DNA from: Szabonella sp046295215
GTDB lineage: Bacteria; Pseudomonadota; Alphaproteobacteria; Rhodobacterales; Rhodobacteraceae
Direction of reading: 5' to 3'
Length of the DNA stretch: 64,000 bases
Assembly: GCA_046295215.1 (NCBI GenBank)
Contig: JBKBNP010000011.1
Location: 1 to 64,000 of the forward strand
Shown: piece after piece, positions 52,485-60,576 of the stretch
Numbering within the stretch: position 1 is the first letter of the stretch
Layout of the letters: each line of letters starts with the position of its first letter
Position numbers and translations under genes: made by a program
The notes under the pieces: model-generated
Databases searched by the model: none
What the model was told of the DNA's origin: nothing
Seen by the model: only the letters and a program-made list of their open reading frames with translations

Positions 52485-52536
52485 GGTCGGTGAGACGCAT
52501 CAAGCGATGCTGGGACGGGCGACCGTCCTGACGATC

Positions 52537-52570
52537 AACCCCCGATGCCGCAGGGCGCCGGGGGTTTTTC
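52537..52570 (+). terminator. Terminator of rpsU
   Basis: aacccccg and cgggggtt form an 8-bp stem around a GC-rich 16-nt loop, followed by TTTTCTG. Confidence 0.8.
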
Positions 52571-52649
52571 TGTTTATGCCCCCTCGCAGAGTGCCGGGGC
52601 AAGGGCCTCTGATCGGAGGCTCGGGGCAACGGTGAGCAGAGCCGCTGCT

Positions 52650-52722
52650 GCTTTTTCTGTCTTGAAATATCCTCGGGGGGTGAGGACCGGCTTGCCGGGC
52701 CGAGGGGGGCAGACAGCCCCCC
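52650..52722 (+). repeat. Dispersed intergenic repeat, copy F
   Basis: ctttttctgtcttgaaatat, cctcggggggtgagg, a palindromic spacer (ccggcttgccgg) and gggggcagacagccccc. Closest to copy A. It lies between the rpsU terminator and the psd gene. Confidence 0.75.
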
Positions 52723-52809
52723 TGATCGACCGCAGGACATGGCGTCGCGGTTGTCTTGTGGTGCCAAGCGTGTAAAACGGGCCCTCAGACCCAGTCCGAA
52801 AGGCCGCCG

Positions 52810-53508
52810 ATGTCCGCCAGCATGATGTCCACCGTTCTCAAGCCCATGCACCGGGAGGGCTGGAAGTTCGTGCCGGTGTTCGCTGGCGTGACGATCCTTC
52901 TGTTCCTGCTCTGGCAGCCACTGGGGTGGATCGGGGTCGGGCTGACGATCTGGTGCTACTATTTCTTTCGCGATCCCAAACGGGTGACGCCGACGCGCGA
53001 GGGGCTGGTGATCTCGCCCGCCGACGGGGTGATCTCGCTGATCGAACCTGCGGCCCCGCCACCGGAACTGGGGATGGGCCCGGATCTGCGCACCCGGGTT
53101 TCGGTGTTCATGAATGTGTTCAACTGCCATGTGAACCGCGTGCCGGTGCCGGGACGGATCACCAAGATCGCCTATCGGCCGGGCAAGTTCCTCAATGCCT
53201 CGCTCGACAAGGCGAGTGTGGACAACGAGCGAAATGCGCTGGTGGTGCAGATGGCGGACGGGCGCGAGGTGGCGGTGGTGCAGATCGCGGGTCTGGTCGC
53301 ACGCCGCATCCTCTGCGAGGTGCCCGAGGGCGCGGTTCTGCAAACCGGAGACCGTTTCGGCATGATCCGCTTCGGATCGCGCGTGGATGTCTATCTGCCC
53401 GACGGGGTGGAGCCGCTGGTCTGTCTGGGACAGGTGATGGTTTCGGGCGAAACCGTGCTGGCCGACATGACCTCGGGCGAGCCGCGCCGCGCGGGCCGGG
53501 AGCGCTAG
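52810..53508 (+). CDS. psd: Phosphatidylserine decarboxylase (short form)
   Basis: A 232-residue pyruvoyl enzyme that converts phosphatidylserine to phosphatidylethanolamine. Two hydrophobic segments (VPVFAGVTILLFLLWQ and LGWIGVGLTIWCYYFF) anchor it, SPADGVISLIEPA and SVFMNVFNCHVNRVPVPG are family blocks, and RFGSRVDVYLP contains the Gly-Ser at which the proenzyme self-cleaves to make the pyruvoyl group. The start at 52810 is one of three close ATGs. It is 3 bp before pssA, so the two steps of PE synthesis form an operon. Confidence 0.94.
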   Translation: MSASMMSTVLKPMHREGWKFVPVFAGVTILLFLLWQPLGWIGVGLTIWCYYFFRDPKRVTPTREGLVISPADGVISLIEPAAPPPELGMGPDLRTRVSVFMNVFNCHVNRVPVPGRITKIAYRPGKFLNASLDKASVDNERNALVVQMADGREVAVVQIAGLVARRILCEVPEGAVLQTGDRFGMIRFGSRVDVYLPDGVEPLVCLGQVMVSGETVLADMTSGEPRRAGRER

Positions 53509-53511
53509 GCC

Positions 53512-54267
53512 ATGGCCGAGCGCAAGCGCGAGACGCTGTCCCTTGTGATGCTCTTGCCGAACATGGTCACGATTCTGGGGCTTTGTGCGGGGCTGACCTC
53601 GATCCGCTTCGTGCTGGTCGGGCGCTTTGACATTGCGGCGATGCTTCTGGTCTTTGCGGCGCTGATCGACGGTCTGGACGGGTTGCTGGCGCGCAGGCTC
53701 AATGCCGCGACCTCGATCGGTGGCGAACTCGACAGCCTGTCGGATTTCGTCAATTTCGGTGTCGCGCCTGCGATCCTCGTTTTCCAGTTCGCGCTGAGTC
53801 GCGATTTCGCGACGGGCTGGATGTTCGTGCTGATCTATGCCTGCTGCTGCTGCCTGCGGCTTGCGCGGTTCAACGTGACGCGGGATGTGCCGTTGCCGGT
53901 CGGGGCCAAGCCGTTCTTTCTGGGCGTGCCTGCGCCGGGGGGGGCCATGCTGGCGCTGTTGCCGCTGTTCCTGACGCAATACGGGGTGATCGACGCCCGC
54001 CAGCATCCGTTTCTTTACGGCATCTGGATGGGCATTGTGGCCTGGCTGATGATCTCCAAGGTTCCCACGCCCTCATCGAAATCCCTGCGCATCCCGCGCG
54101 ACAAGTCGGTTCTGGTGCTGCTGGGGGCGGCGGTGGTCGTGGGGTTGATGGTCACGCGGTTCTGGCTGCTGCTGTCGCTGCTCGACATCGCCTATGCGGC
54201 GGTGGTCCTCTACGCGGTGCTGAGCCATGTCCGGCGACGGTTCAGACGGCAATCGCGGTCGTCCTGA
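53512..54267 (+). CDS. pssA: CDP-diacylglycerol-serine O-phosphatidyltransferase
   Basis: A 251-residue membrane enzyme making phosphatidylserine. The CDP-alcohol phosphotransferase motif is DGLDGLLARRLNAATSIGGE followed by LDSLSDF (D-G-x2-A-R-x8-G-x3-D-x3-D). It has about six to eight hydrophobic helices and an unusual run of four cysteines (ACCCCLRLARF). Its last 26 bp overlap the last 26 bp of the convergent Lrp regulator gene. Confidence 0.94.
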   Translation: MAERKRETLSLVMLLPNMVTILGLCAGLTSIRFVLVGRFDIAAMLLVFAALIDGLDGLLARRLNAATSIGGELDSLSDFVNFGVAPAILVFQFALSRDFATGWMFVLIYACCCCLRLARFNVTRDVPLPVGAKPFFLGVPAPGGAMLALLPLFLTQYGVIDARQHPFLYGIWMGIVAWLMISKVPTPSSKSLRIPRDKSVLVLLGAAVVVGLMVTRFWLLLSLLDIAYAAVVLYAVLSHVRRRFRRQSRSS

Positions 54268-54760
54268 CCACGGTGCGCAGCGCAAAGGACGATTGCATCT
54301 GCGCCACGCCCGGCAGGCGGGACAGATACTGGCGGTGGATGCGGGCGAAATCCTCGGCGTCGCGGGCGATGATCTTGAGCAGGTAATCCGCCGATCCGGC
54401 CATCAGGTGACATTCCAGCAGGTCCGGCAGTTTCGCCACCTCGCGCTCAAAGGCATCCAGCAGATCCTCGGCCTGGCCCTGAAGCGTGATCTCGACAAAG
54501 ACCGTCGTTGTCCGTCCGACCCGTCTGGCATCCAGCAGGGCAACATAACCCGCGATGAAATGCTCCTGCTCCAACCGCTGCACCCGTCTGTGGCAGGCGG
54601 AGGGGGAGAGGTTGATCCGCTCGGAAAGCTCGGCATTCGTGACACGTCCCTCGCGTTGCAGGACGCTCAGGATGCGGCGGTCTGTTGCGTCGAGATCCGG
54701 TTCCAGGGGCGATCCTTTCGAAATGGGGTGCTTTGGGCGCAGGATATACGCAAATCCCAC
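54242..54760 (-). CDS. Lrp/AsnC family regulator, probably of alanine dehydrogenase
   Basis: A 172-residue regulator. The helix-turn-helix is in DATDRRILSVLQREGRVTNA, ELSERINLSPSACHRRVQRL, and the C-terminal RAM effector domain has ECHLMAGSADYLLKIIARD. The start at 54760 gives an extra ~20 N-terminal residues before the domain and may be too long; a downstream start at the Leu/Met-less junction is possible. It is divergent from ald, a classic AldR/Lrp arrangement, so it probably senses alanine or another amino acid. Its 3' end overlaps pssA. Confidence 0.88.
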   Translation of the reverse strand: MGFAYILRPKHPISKGSPLEPDLDATDRRILSVLQREGRVTNAELSERINLSPSACHRRVQRLEQEHFIAGYVALLDARRVGRTTTVFVEITLQGQAEDLLDAFEREVAKLPDLLECHLMAGSADYLLKIIARDAEDFARIHRQYLSRLPGVAQMQSSFALRTVVRTTAIAV

Positions 54761-54841
54761 GATGAACCGCCCAAGAATTCAAAGCAATCCCTGTCGCTTC
54801 GCGCGAGGCTGGAGGAATAATCCAGAACAGGGGGAATTGTG

Positions 54842-55963
54842 ATGAAGATCGGCTGTCCCAAGGAGATCAAGCCGCAGGAGTTCCGCGTCGGCATGACGCC
54901 GGATGCCGCGCGCGAGGCGGCGGACCACGGCCATACCGTGCTGATGGAAACCGGGGCCGGGTCGGGTTCGGGTTTCACCGACGTCGATTACCGCGCGGCG
55001 GGGGCGCGGATCGTGGACACCGCCGAAGAGGTCTTTGCCGAAGCGGAGATGGTGGTGAAGGTGAAGGAGCCGCAGGCGGTGGAACGCAAGCGGCTGCGCG
55101 CGGGGCAGGTTCTGTTCACCTATCTGCACCTCGCGCCCGATCCGGACCAGACCCGCGATCTGCTCGAAAGCGGCGTGACGGCGATTGCCTATGAGACCGT
55201 AACGGACCGCACAGGCGGTCTGCCGCTGCTGGCCCCGATGTCGGAGGTGGCGGGACGGCTCGCCCCGCAGGTGGGGGCCTGGACGCTGCAAAAGGCCAAT
55301 GGCGGGCGTGGTGTGCTGATGGGTGGCGTGCCCGGCGTGGGGCCCGCGCGGGTTCTGGTCATCGGGGGCGGGGTCGTGGGCACCCATGCCGCGCGGATCG
55401 CAGCCGGCATGGGGGCGGATGTGACGGTTCTGGACCGGTCACTGGTGCGGTTGCGTTATCTCGACGACGTGTTCGGCGCGCAGTTCAAGACCGGGTTTGC
55501 CAGTGCCGGACGCACGGCCGATCTGGCGCGCGAGGCTGACATGGTGATCGGCGCGGTGCTGATCCCCGGCGCCGCCGCGCCGAAGCTGATCTCGCGCGCG
55601 CAACTGGCCGATCTGAAACCCGGCGCGGCGCTGGTGGATGTGGCCATCGACCAGGGCGGTTGTTTTGAAACCTCGCGCGCGACCACCCATGAAGACCCCA
55701 TCTATGATGTGGACGGAATCATGCATTATTGCGTGGCCAACATGCCGGGGGCGGTGGCGCGCACCTCGACCCTCGCGCTCGGCAATGCGACGCTGCCCTT
55801 CCTTCTGGCGCTGGCCGACAAGGGCTGGCGGCAGGCCTGCGCCGAGGATCCGCATCTTCTGGCCGGGCTCAACACCCATGCCGGCAAGCTGACCTATGCC
55901 GCGGTGGGCGAGGCGCTGGGCCTGCCGGTGCAGGATGCCCGGGAAGCGTTGAAGGCTGGGTAA
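54842..55963 (+). CDS. ald: Alanine dehydrogenase
   Basis: A 373-residue NAD-dependent enzyme interconverting alanine and pyruvate plus ammonia. MKIGCPKEIKPQEFRVGMTP is the N-terminus, the catalytic Lys/His are in VVKVKEPQ and FTYLHLAPD, and the Rossmann block is ARVLVIGGGVVGTHAARIAAG. GTG at 54839 immediately precedes the ATG and could be used instead. The SD is ggggga. The stop lies within a 17-bp-period tandem duplication. Confidence 0.95.
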   Translation: MKIGCPKEIKPQEFRVGMTPDAAREAADHGHTVLMETGAGSGSGFTDVDYRAAGARIVDTAEEVFAEAEMVVKVKEPQAVERKRLRAGQVLFTYLHLAPDPDQTRDLLESGVTAIAYETVTDRTGGLPLLAPMSEVAGRLAPQVGAWTLQKANGGRGVLMGGVPGVGPARVLVIGGGVVGTHAARIAAGMGADVTVLDRSLVRLRYLDDVFGAQFKTGFASAGRTADLAREADMVIGAVLIPGAAAPKLISRAQLADLKPGAALVDVAIDQGGCFETSRATTHEDPIYDVDGIMHYCVANMPGAVARTSTLALGNATLPFLLALADKGWRQACAEDPHLLAGLNTHAGKLTYAAVGEALGLPVQDAREALKAG

Positions 55964-55982
55964 AGCTGAAGGCCGGGTAAAG
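55950..55982 (+). repeat. Tandem duplication covering the ald stop
   Basis: tgaaggctgggtaaag (55950-55965) and tgaaggccgggtaaag (55967-55982) differ at one base and have a 17-bp period. The first copy contains the ald stop codon; the second is untranslated. Confidence 0.8.
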
Positions 55983-55986
55983 ACCC

Positions 55987-56018
55987 GCCCGCCCGCCGGA
56001 TGCGACCGGCGGGCGGGC
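55987..56018. terminator. Long GC hairpin between convergent ald and mscL
   Basis: gcccgcccgccgg and ccggcgggcgggc form a perfect 13-bp stem around a 6-nt loop. There is no T tract on either side, so it may be a bidirectional weak terminator or an mRNA 3'-end stabiliser. Confidence 0.55.
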
Positions 56019-56025
56019 CCTTGGA

Positions 56026-56466
56026 TCAGGATTTTGCGGCCAGCAGATCACGGATCTGCGCCAGCAGTTCCTCTTGCGTCGGGCCTGCGGGGGCTGCCGC
56101 AGCGGCTTCGGCAGCTTCTTTCCTGATCGCGGTGTCCTTGATGCGGTTCACGAATTTCACCAGCATGAACACCACGAAGGCGATGATCAGGAAGTTGATG
56201 CAGGCGGTGATGAAGGCGCCATAGGCAAAGACGGCGGCCCCGGATTCGCGGGCGGTTTCAAGGCCCACATTGTCCGGCACATTGCCGCTCATCACCACAT
56301 ACATGTTGGTGAAGTCGATCCCGCCGAGGATCAGGCCGATGATCGGGTTGATCAGATCGCCGACGAGCGAACTGACAATGGCCGTGAAGGCCGCCCCGAT
56401 GATGATCCCCACCGCGAGGTCCATCACATTGCCCTTGGCGATGAACTCCTTGAATTCCTGAAGCAT
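56026..56466 (-). CDS. mscL: Large-conductance mechanosensitive channel
   Basis: A 146-residue channel that opens under membrane tension to release solutes. The N-terminus MLQEFKEFIAKGNVMDLAVG, then IIIGAAFTAIVSSLVGDLIN, is diagnostic. Two helices frame a periplasmic loop, and the C-terminal charged helical bundle follows (GPTQEELLAQIRDLL). The start at 56466 is the family start; the longer reading from 56550 lacks any MscL-like sequence upstream. Confidence 0.95.
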   Translation of the reverse strand: MLQEFKEFIAKGNVMDLAVGIIIGAAFTAIVSSLVGDLINPIIGLILGGIDFTNMYVVMSGNVPDNVGLETARESGAAVFAYGAFITACINFLIIAFVVFMLVKFVNRIKDTAIRKEAAEAAAAAPAGPTQEELLAQIRDLLAAKS

Positions 56467-56605
56467 GTCCCAGTCCCTTGTGATTTCCGGGCCGGGTTCT
56501 CCCGGCCGATTGATCGTCTGCGCCCAGTCCGCGCGGGCGCAATATGGCACGGAATGCGCGGTGGAACAGGGGAAAAACCCGCGTTTTCGACCCGGCCCGG
56601 ACAGT

Positions 56606-57247
56606 CTAGCGCAGCGCGTTCAGCCCCGCATCGGGCAGGGTGCAATCGCGCCGGACATCCGGCCCGCAGGGGCGGGGTTCCAGATCGCGGGTGAGGCAGA
56701 TCCGCACCTCCTGGATCAGACCGGCCCGACAGGTGACCGTCACCATGTCGCGCGAAAGACGCGGATCGGCCTCCAGAAAGGCCGCCTCGACGACGCGGGC
56801 GGGCAATTTCAGATCCTCGCTGATTTTCGTGAAAACCTCGGGCATGGCCACGGCGTCAAAGGCGCGGCGGGACAGGGCGAAATAGTCCTGCGGTGCAAGC
56901 CCGCTGCAACGACCATGTTTCTTCCATTGATACCAGGCAAGTCCCGCGCCGCCCATGATGTCCGCCATGGCGGCACTTTCGCGGCGGGACGGGTCGCGGG
57001 CGGTTGTGCGACACCATTCCGGCCAGCCGGAATTGTGTTGCGGCCAAAGCCCGTGCAGCATGAAGCCAAGCCCCCGCCCGGGCAGGCACTGGGTCTCGCC
57101 GCGCGCATCGCCCTCCAGCGCGCACCAGTTCGACGACCAGCTGAGCGCCATTACATAATAGTCGAATTCCCCCGCCCGGTCGGACTGCGCCGCCCCCGGC
57201 CCGCCGATCAGCGCCACAAACCCGATCACCGCCAACAGCACACGCAT
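56606..57247 (-). CDS. Ribonuclease T2 family protein
   Basis: A 213-residue secreted RNase with a signal peptide (MRVLLAVIGFVALIGGPGAA). The CAS1 motif is GFMLHGLWPQHNSGWPEWC (His65) and the CAS2 region is WYQWKKHGRCSGL (His111). The position usually Glu in CAS2 (H-E-W) reads Gln, as it does in several alphaproteobacterial members I recall. Eight or more Cys are present. It degrades RNA in the periplasm or outside the cell. Confidence 0.9.
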   Translation of the reverse strand: MRVLLAVIGFVALIGGPGAAQSDRAGEFDYYVMALSWSSNWCALEGDARGETQCLPGRGLGFMLHGLWPQHNSGWPEWCRTTARDPSRRESAAMADIMGGAGLAWYQWKKHGRCSGLAPQDYFALSRRAFDAVAMPEVFTKISEDLKLPARVVEAAFLEADPRLSRDMVTVTCRAGLIQEVRICLTRDLEPRPCGPDVRRDCTLPDAGLNALR

Positions 57248-57372
57248 TTTCTCTTTCCTCTGGCTGGTTCAGCCTTTATATGCAGCCCTGACTTCCCCGA
57301 AAACGAGAAGACGCGGGCCTCTGCCCGCAGCCGTTTTCCCGGCCCGAGGGAGAATTGTAAAGGAGTGATCCG

Positions 57373-58131
57373 ATGTCGAAACCCCTGATGTCCAAGGCCA
57401 CTGCCGTCTGGCTGGTGGACAACACGACCCTGACCTTCAAGCAGGTGGCAGAATTCTGCGGCATGCATGAACTTGAAGTGCAGGGCATTGCGGATGGTGA
57501 TGTGGCAACCGGGGTCAAGGGCTTCGATCCGGTCGCCAACAACCAACTCGATCCCATCGAGATCGAGCGCGGTCAGGCCGATCCTGCCTATCGGCTGAAG
57601 CTGAAATTCAACGCCGCCGCCGTGGGCGAGGAAAAGCGGCGCGGTCCGCGCTATACACCGCTCTCCAAACGGCAGGACCGGCCTGCCGCGATCCTGTGGC
57701 TGGTGAAGTTCCATCCCGAACTGACCGACGGGCAGGTCGGCAAGCTGGTCGGCACCACGAAGCCCACGATCCAGTCGATTCGCGAGCGGACGCATTGGAA
57801 CATCGGCAGCATCACGCCCATCGACCCGGTGGCACTTGGCCTGTGCCGGCAGTCGGAACTTGACGCGGCCGTGCAGGTCGCAGCCCGCAAGAAGGCCGCC
57901 GAAGGCGTGGTCATGTCCGACGACGAACGCCGCAAGCTGGTGTCCACCGAACAAAGCCTCGGCATGGCACCGGACGCGAAACTGCCTTCTTCCATCGCCG
58001 GGCTGGAAAACTTCAGCCTGAGCGAACAGGAAGAAAAGCCCGCCGACTATTCGGATGCGGACAGCTTTTTCAACCTGCCGGAGGCGGATGACGAAGAGGA
58101 TGAGGAAGAGGACAGCGGCCCGATCCGGTGA
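57373..58131 (+). CDS. Cell-cycle transcriptional regulator TrcR (DUF1013)
   Basis: A 252-residue protein of the alphaproteobacterial DUF1013/TrcR family. MSKPLMSKATAVWLVDNTTL and FKQVAEFCGMHELEVQGIAD form a helix-turn-helix-like N-terminal domain, and RYTPLSKRQDRPAAILWLVK followed by TDGQVGKLVGTTKPTIQSIR is a second DNA-binding-like region. The acidic C-terminal tail (EADDEEDEEED) is characteristic. TrcR binds RNA polymerase and cell-cycle promoters in related bacteria. Divergent from the RNase T2 gene. Confidence 0.88.
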   Translation: MSKPLMSKATAVWLVDNTTLTFKQVAEFCGMHELEVQGIADGDVATGVKGFDPVANNQLDPIEIERGQADPAYRLKLKFNAAAVGEEKRRGPRYTPLSKRQDRPAAILWLVKFHPELTDGQVGKLVGTTKPTIQSIRERTHWNIGSITPIDPVALGLCRQSELDAAVQVAARKKAAEGVVMSDDERRKLVSTEQSLGMAPDAKLPSSIAGLENFSLSEQEEKPADYSDADSFFNLPEADDEEDEEEDSGPIR

Positions 58132-58378
58132 TTCTGGCAGGCCCGGGTGACCGGCGTGGCGAATGCCCGCCGCGCCGGAGTCGTCTGATTGACCTGAGGA
58201 CCGGAAACGGCACGGGCCGCCTGATCACAAGGCATTGATGCCCGGAGGGCGGCTCATCCAAAGCGTTGCGGGTGCCTTGCTCCGGCTCTTCAAGTCGTGA
58301 ACATGCCCATGCCCATGAGCGGCGGGCAGGCGTGCCGTGATCCGGTCCGTCCTCCTCGCCGTCCAAGCGCGCAGCAGA
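58132..58378. other. 247-bp gap between convergent trcR and the PG-binding gene
   Basis: No reading frame, clear terminator hairpin with T tract, or copy of the dispersed repeat is visible. A direct repeat atgcccatgccc occurs at about 58304-58315. Confidence 0.4.
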
Positions 58379-59779
58379 TCATTTCTTCTTTTTCTTCTTG
58401 GCCGCTTCGACTTTCTTGCGGATCACCGGATCCTTGGCCATACGCTTTTGCACATTGGTCGAGATCTTGCTGGTATCCACGGACTTGGCCGGGGTCAGTC
58501 TCTCGATCTCGGCAGCGGCATGGGCTTCTCCGGTGATCTTGATGCCTTCCTTCACCGCCTCGACGATGTCGTCGGACAGATCCCGCTCTCCCATGAGTTT
58601 TGCCAATGCCTTGGCGTCGATCAGCTTGGTGGCGTCCTTGCTCATGTCGCCCAGATATTTGCCAAGCACCCCCATTGCCAGCCCGGTGATGAAGGCTTCC
58701 TTGAGTTCGGTGACAAGTTCGCCTTCCTTCAGTTCCTTGTCCGCGCGCCAGAGGCTCGGCACCTTCTTCAGGGCTTTCTCGAGCACGTTTTCGACCCCGC
58801 TTCCGATCGCCTTGATCCCGTAGGATTTGAGCGCCCCGATTGCGGCTGCCCCGGCGCCCTTCGCAGCCTCTTTCGCGGCGGCTTCGGCGGCCTTCTTCGG
58901 GACTTGTTCCAACCCCTTCGCGCCGCCCTTCAGGATCAGCGCCACAACCCCGTCCACCACCGCCGATTCGAGCACATTGAGCGCGGAGGTCCCGAGATCG
59001 ACATTCGTCTTGGTCGAGGCCGAATCGATCTCCTTGAGGATGCCCTCATAGGCGCCCGCCCCGGCGGCTGCGGCCACCTGAACCTTGAGCGACATGCCCC
59101 CGGTCTTGATCGCAACAAGGATCTTGAGCGTCACCACCGCCCCGTCGCGGATGACGGTCAGGTTCTTGACCAGTTGATCGCCGCCCACGAAGGTTTCACC
59201 GCGATACTGGTCCATCGCGGCAAAGCCCTTGCGGATCTTTGCGGCTTCGCGGTCCAGCGTTCCGGGGTCGAGCGACAGGCTGCGGGCAAGCGATTCGATG
59301 TTCTTGGCTGCCGCCTTGACCTGCGCCACCATGGCCGCATCGGGGAACTTGGCCCCCGTGGCAAGATCCACCACCGCCGCCGTGATCTTGTTGGATTTGC
59401 GCACGGACTCATGTGCTTTCCAGAGCGTCTCGAACTCCGCGGCCATCGACAGATAGGGCTGGACCACCGCCACCGCCTTGTTGGAGGCGTGGGTCATGAT
59501 CTTGTAGTATTCTTCCTGCGTGACCCAGTATTTCTTGCCTTTGACATTGATGAGGGTGCGCGGGACCATCGCATCCTCGATCGCCGCCATGGTCTTGCGG
59601 TCCACCTTGCCGGAGGAACTGCCGACGTTCAGCTTTGCCTGAAGATCGGCCACCATCTCGGCGGTCTTTTCGTCATAGCTGCCATCCTCGGGGACGACCT
59701 TCTTGCCGTAGAGCTTGTTGATGTCCTTTTGAAGTTGCTGGACTTCCTTGCTTTGGACGCCGATTTCCAGATCCGCCAT
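58379..59779 (-). CDS. Orphan protein with N-terminal peptidoglycan-binding-like domain and lysine-rich tail
   Basis: A 466-residue protein. Residues 8-70 (SKEVQQLQKDINKLYGKKVV, EDGSYDEKTAEMVADLQAKL) fit a PG_binding_1 fold. There is no signal peptide, so the fold is odd for a cytoplasmic product. The middle is helical, with hydrophobic stretches near 208-248 (LTVIRDGAVVTLKILVAIKT) and 265-290 (SALNVLESAVVDGVVALILK) and an Ala-rich helix near 295-330. The end is eight lysines with Ala (AAKKKKKK). I do not recognise the whole protein. A domain that binds wall plus amphipathic helices resembles some secreted toxins or tail-associated effectors, but no immunity gene or secretion gene is adjacent. 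It is more AT-rich at its promoter than its neighbours. Confidence 0.6.
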   Translation of the reverse strand: MADLEIGVQSKEVQQLQKDINKLYGKKVVPEDGSYDEKTAEMVADLQAKLNVGSSSGKVDRKTMAAIEDAMVPRTLINVKGKKYWVTQEEYYKIMTHASNKAVAVVQPYLSMAAEFETLWKAHESVRKSNKITAAVVDLATGAKFPDAAMVAQVKAAAKNIESLARSLSLDPGTLDREAAKIRKGFAAMDQYRGETFVGGDQLVKNLTVIRDGAVVTLKILVAIKTGGMSLKVQVAAAAGAGAYEGILKEIDSASTKTNVDLGTSALNVLESAVVDGVVALILKGGAKGLEQVPKKAAEAAAKEAAKGAGAAAIGALKSYGIKAIGSGVENVLEKALKKVPSLWRADKELKEGELVTELKEAFITGLAMGVLGKYLGDMSKDATKLIDAKALAKLMGERDLSDDIVEAVKEGIKITGEAHAAAEIERLTPAKSVDTSKISTNVQKRMAKDPVIRKKVEAAKKKKKK

Positions 59780-59854
59780 GGCATCGATCCTTTGAAATGG
59801 AATTTGAAAATAAACTTGCCGGTAACTCGCTCAGGCGTGCGCGGCCCACGAACG

Positions 59855-59874
59855 GTGACCTAGCGTCACGCTAG
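59855..59874. promoter_or_regulatory. Overlapping palindromes upstream of the PG-binding protein gene
   Basis: gtgac-ctagc-gtcac (59855-59869) and ctagcg-tca-cgctag (59860-59874) overlap. They lie 76-95 bp before the ATG at 59779. They look like an operator for a dimeric regulator; none is adjacent. Confidence 0.45.
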
Positions 59875-59966
59875 CACAACCCGGAGTTTTTCCGAACTTA
59901 AATTGAAAAGGGTTCCCGGGCCGGGGTCTGGTCAGGACAGAAATCTGCAACCGACCCTGACAGCCC

Positions 59967-60566
59967 TCAGACCCTGCGCCGCGCCCGCAGCGCGGCCCCG
60001 ATCGTGCCATCGTCGAGATAGTCCAGCTCGCCCCCCACCGGCACCCCGCGGGCAAGCGAACTGACCTCCACCCCGGTCGGTTCCAGCATCTCGGCGATGT
60101 AATGGGCGGTGGTCTGGCCGTCCACCGTGGCGTTGAGCGCCAGGATCACCTCGCGCGCACCCTCCGCCTGAACGCGGGACAAAAGGTCGGGGATGCGCAA
60201 TTCCTCGGGCCCTACGGCGTCCAGCGGCGACAGCGTGCCGCCCAGAACGTGATAGCGGCCCTTGAACACGCCGCCGCGTTCCATCGCCCAAAGGTCGGCC
60301 ACATCCTCCACCACGCAGATCTCCCCCGTCGCCCGGGAAGGGTTGTCGCAGATCGTGCAGATCTCGGCGGCTCCGATATTGCCGCAGATCCGGCAGTCCT
60401 GCGCGGTTTGGGCCACCCGCGCCATGGCGCGTGCCAGAGGTTCCATCACCGTGCCGCGCTTTTTCAGCAAGAGCAGAACCGCGCGGCGCGCAGAGCGCGG
60501 CCCGAGGCCGGGAAGCCGGGCCATCAGGTCGATCAGATGGTCGATGTCGCGTGGCGTTTCGGTCAT
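59967..60566 (-). CDS. recR: Recombination mediator RecR
   Basis: A 199-residue protein acting with RecFO in single-strand-gap repair. The helix-hairpin-helix LPGLGPRSARRAVLLLLKK is at the N-terminus, the zinc finger is CRICGN...CTICDN near residue 60-75, the Toprim domain is CVVEDVADLWAMERGGVF, and YHVLGGTLSPLDAVGPEELR follows. It lies 10 bp after ybaB, in the conserved dnaX-ybaB-recR operon. Confidence 0.96.
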   Translation of the reverse strand: MTETPRDIDHLIDLMARLPGLGPRSARRAVLLLLKKRGTVMEPLARAMARVAQTAQDCRICGNIGAAEICTICDNPSRATGEICVVEDVADLWAMERGGVFKGRYHVLGGTLSPLDAVGPEELRIPDLLSRVQAEGAREVILALNATVDGQTTAHYIAEMLEPTGVEVSSLARGVPVGGELDYLDDGTIGAALRARRRV

Positions 60567-60576
60567 TTCCGGGCGG

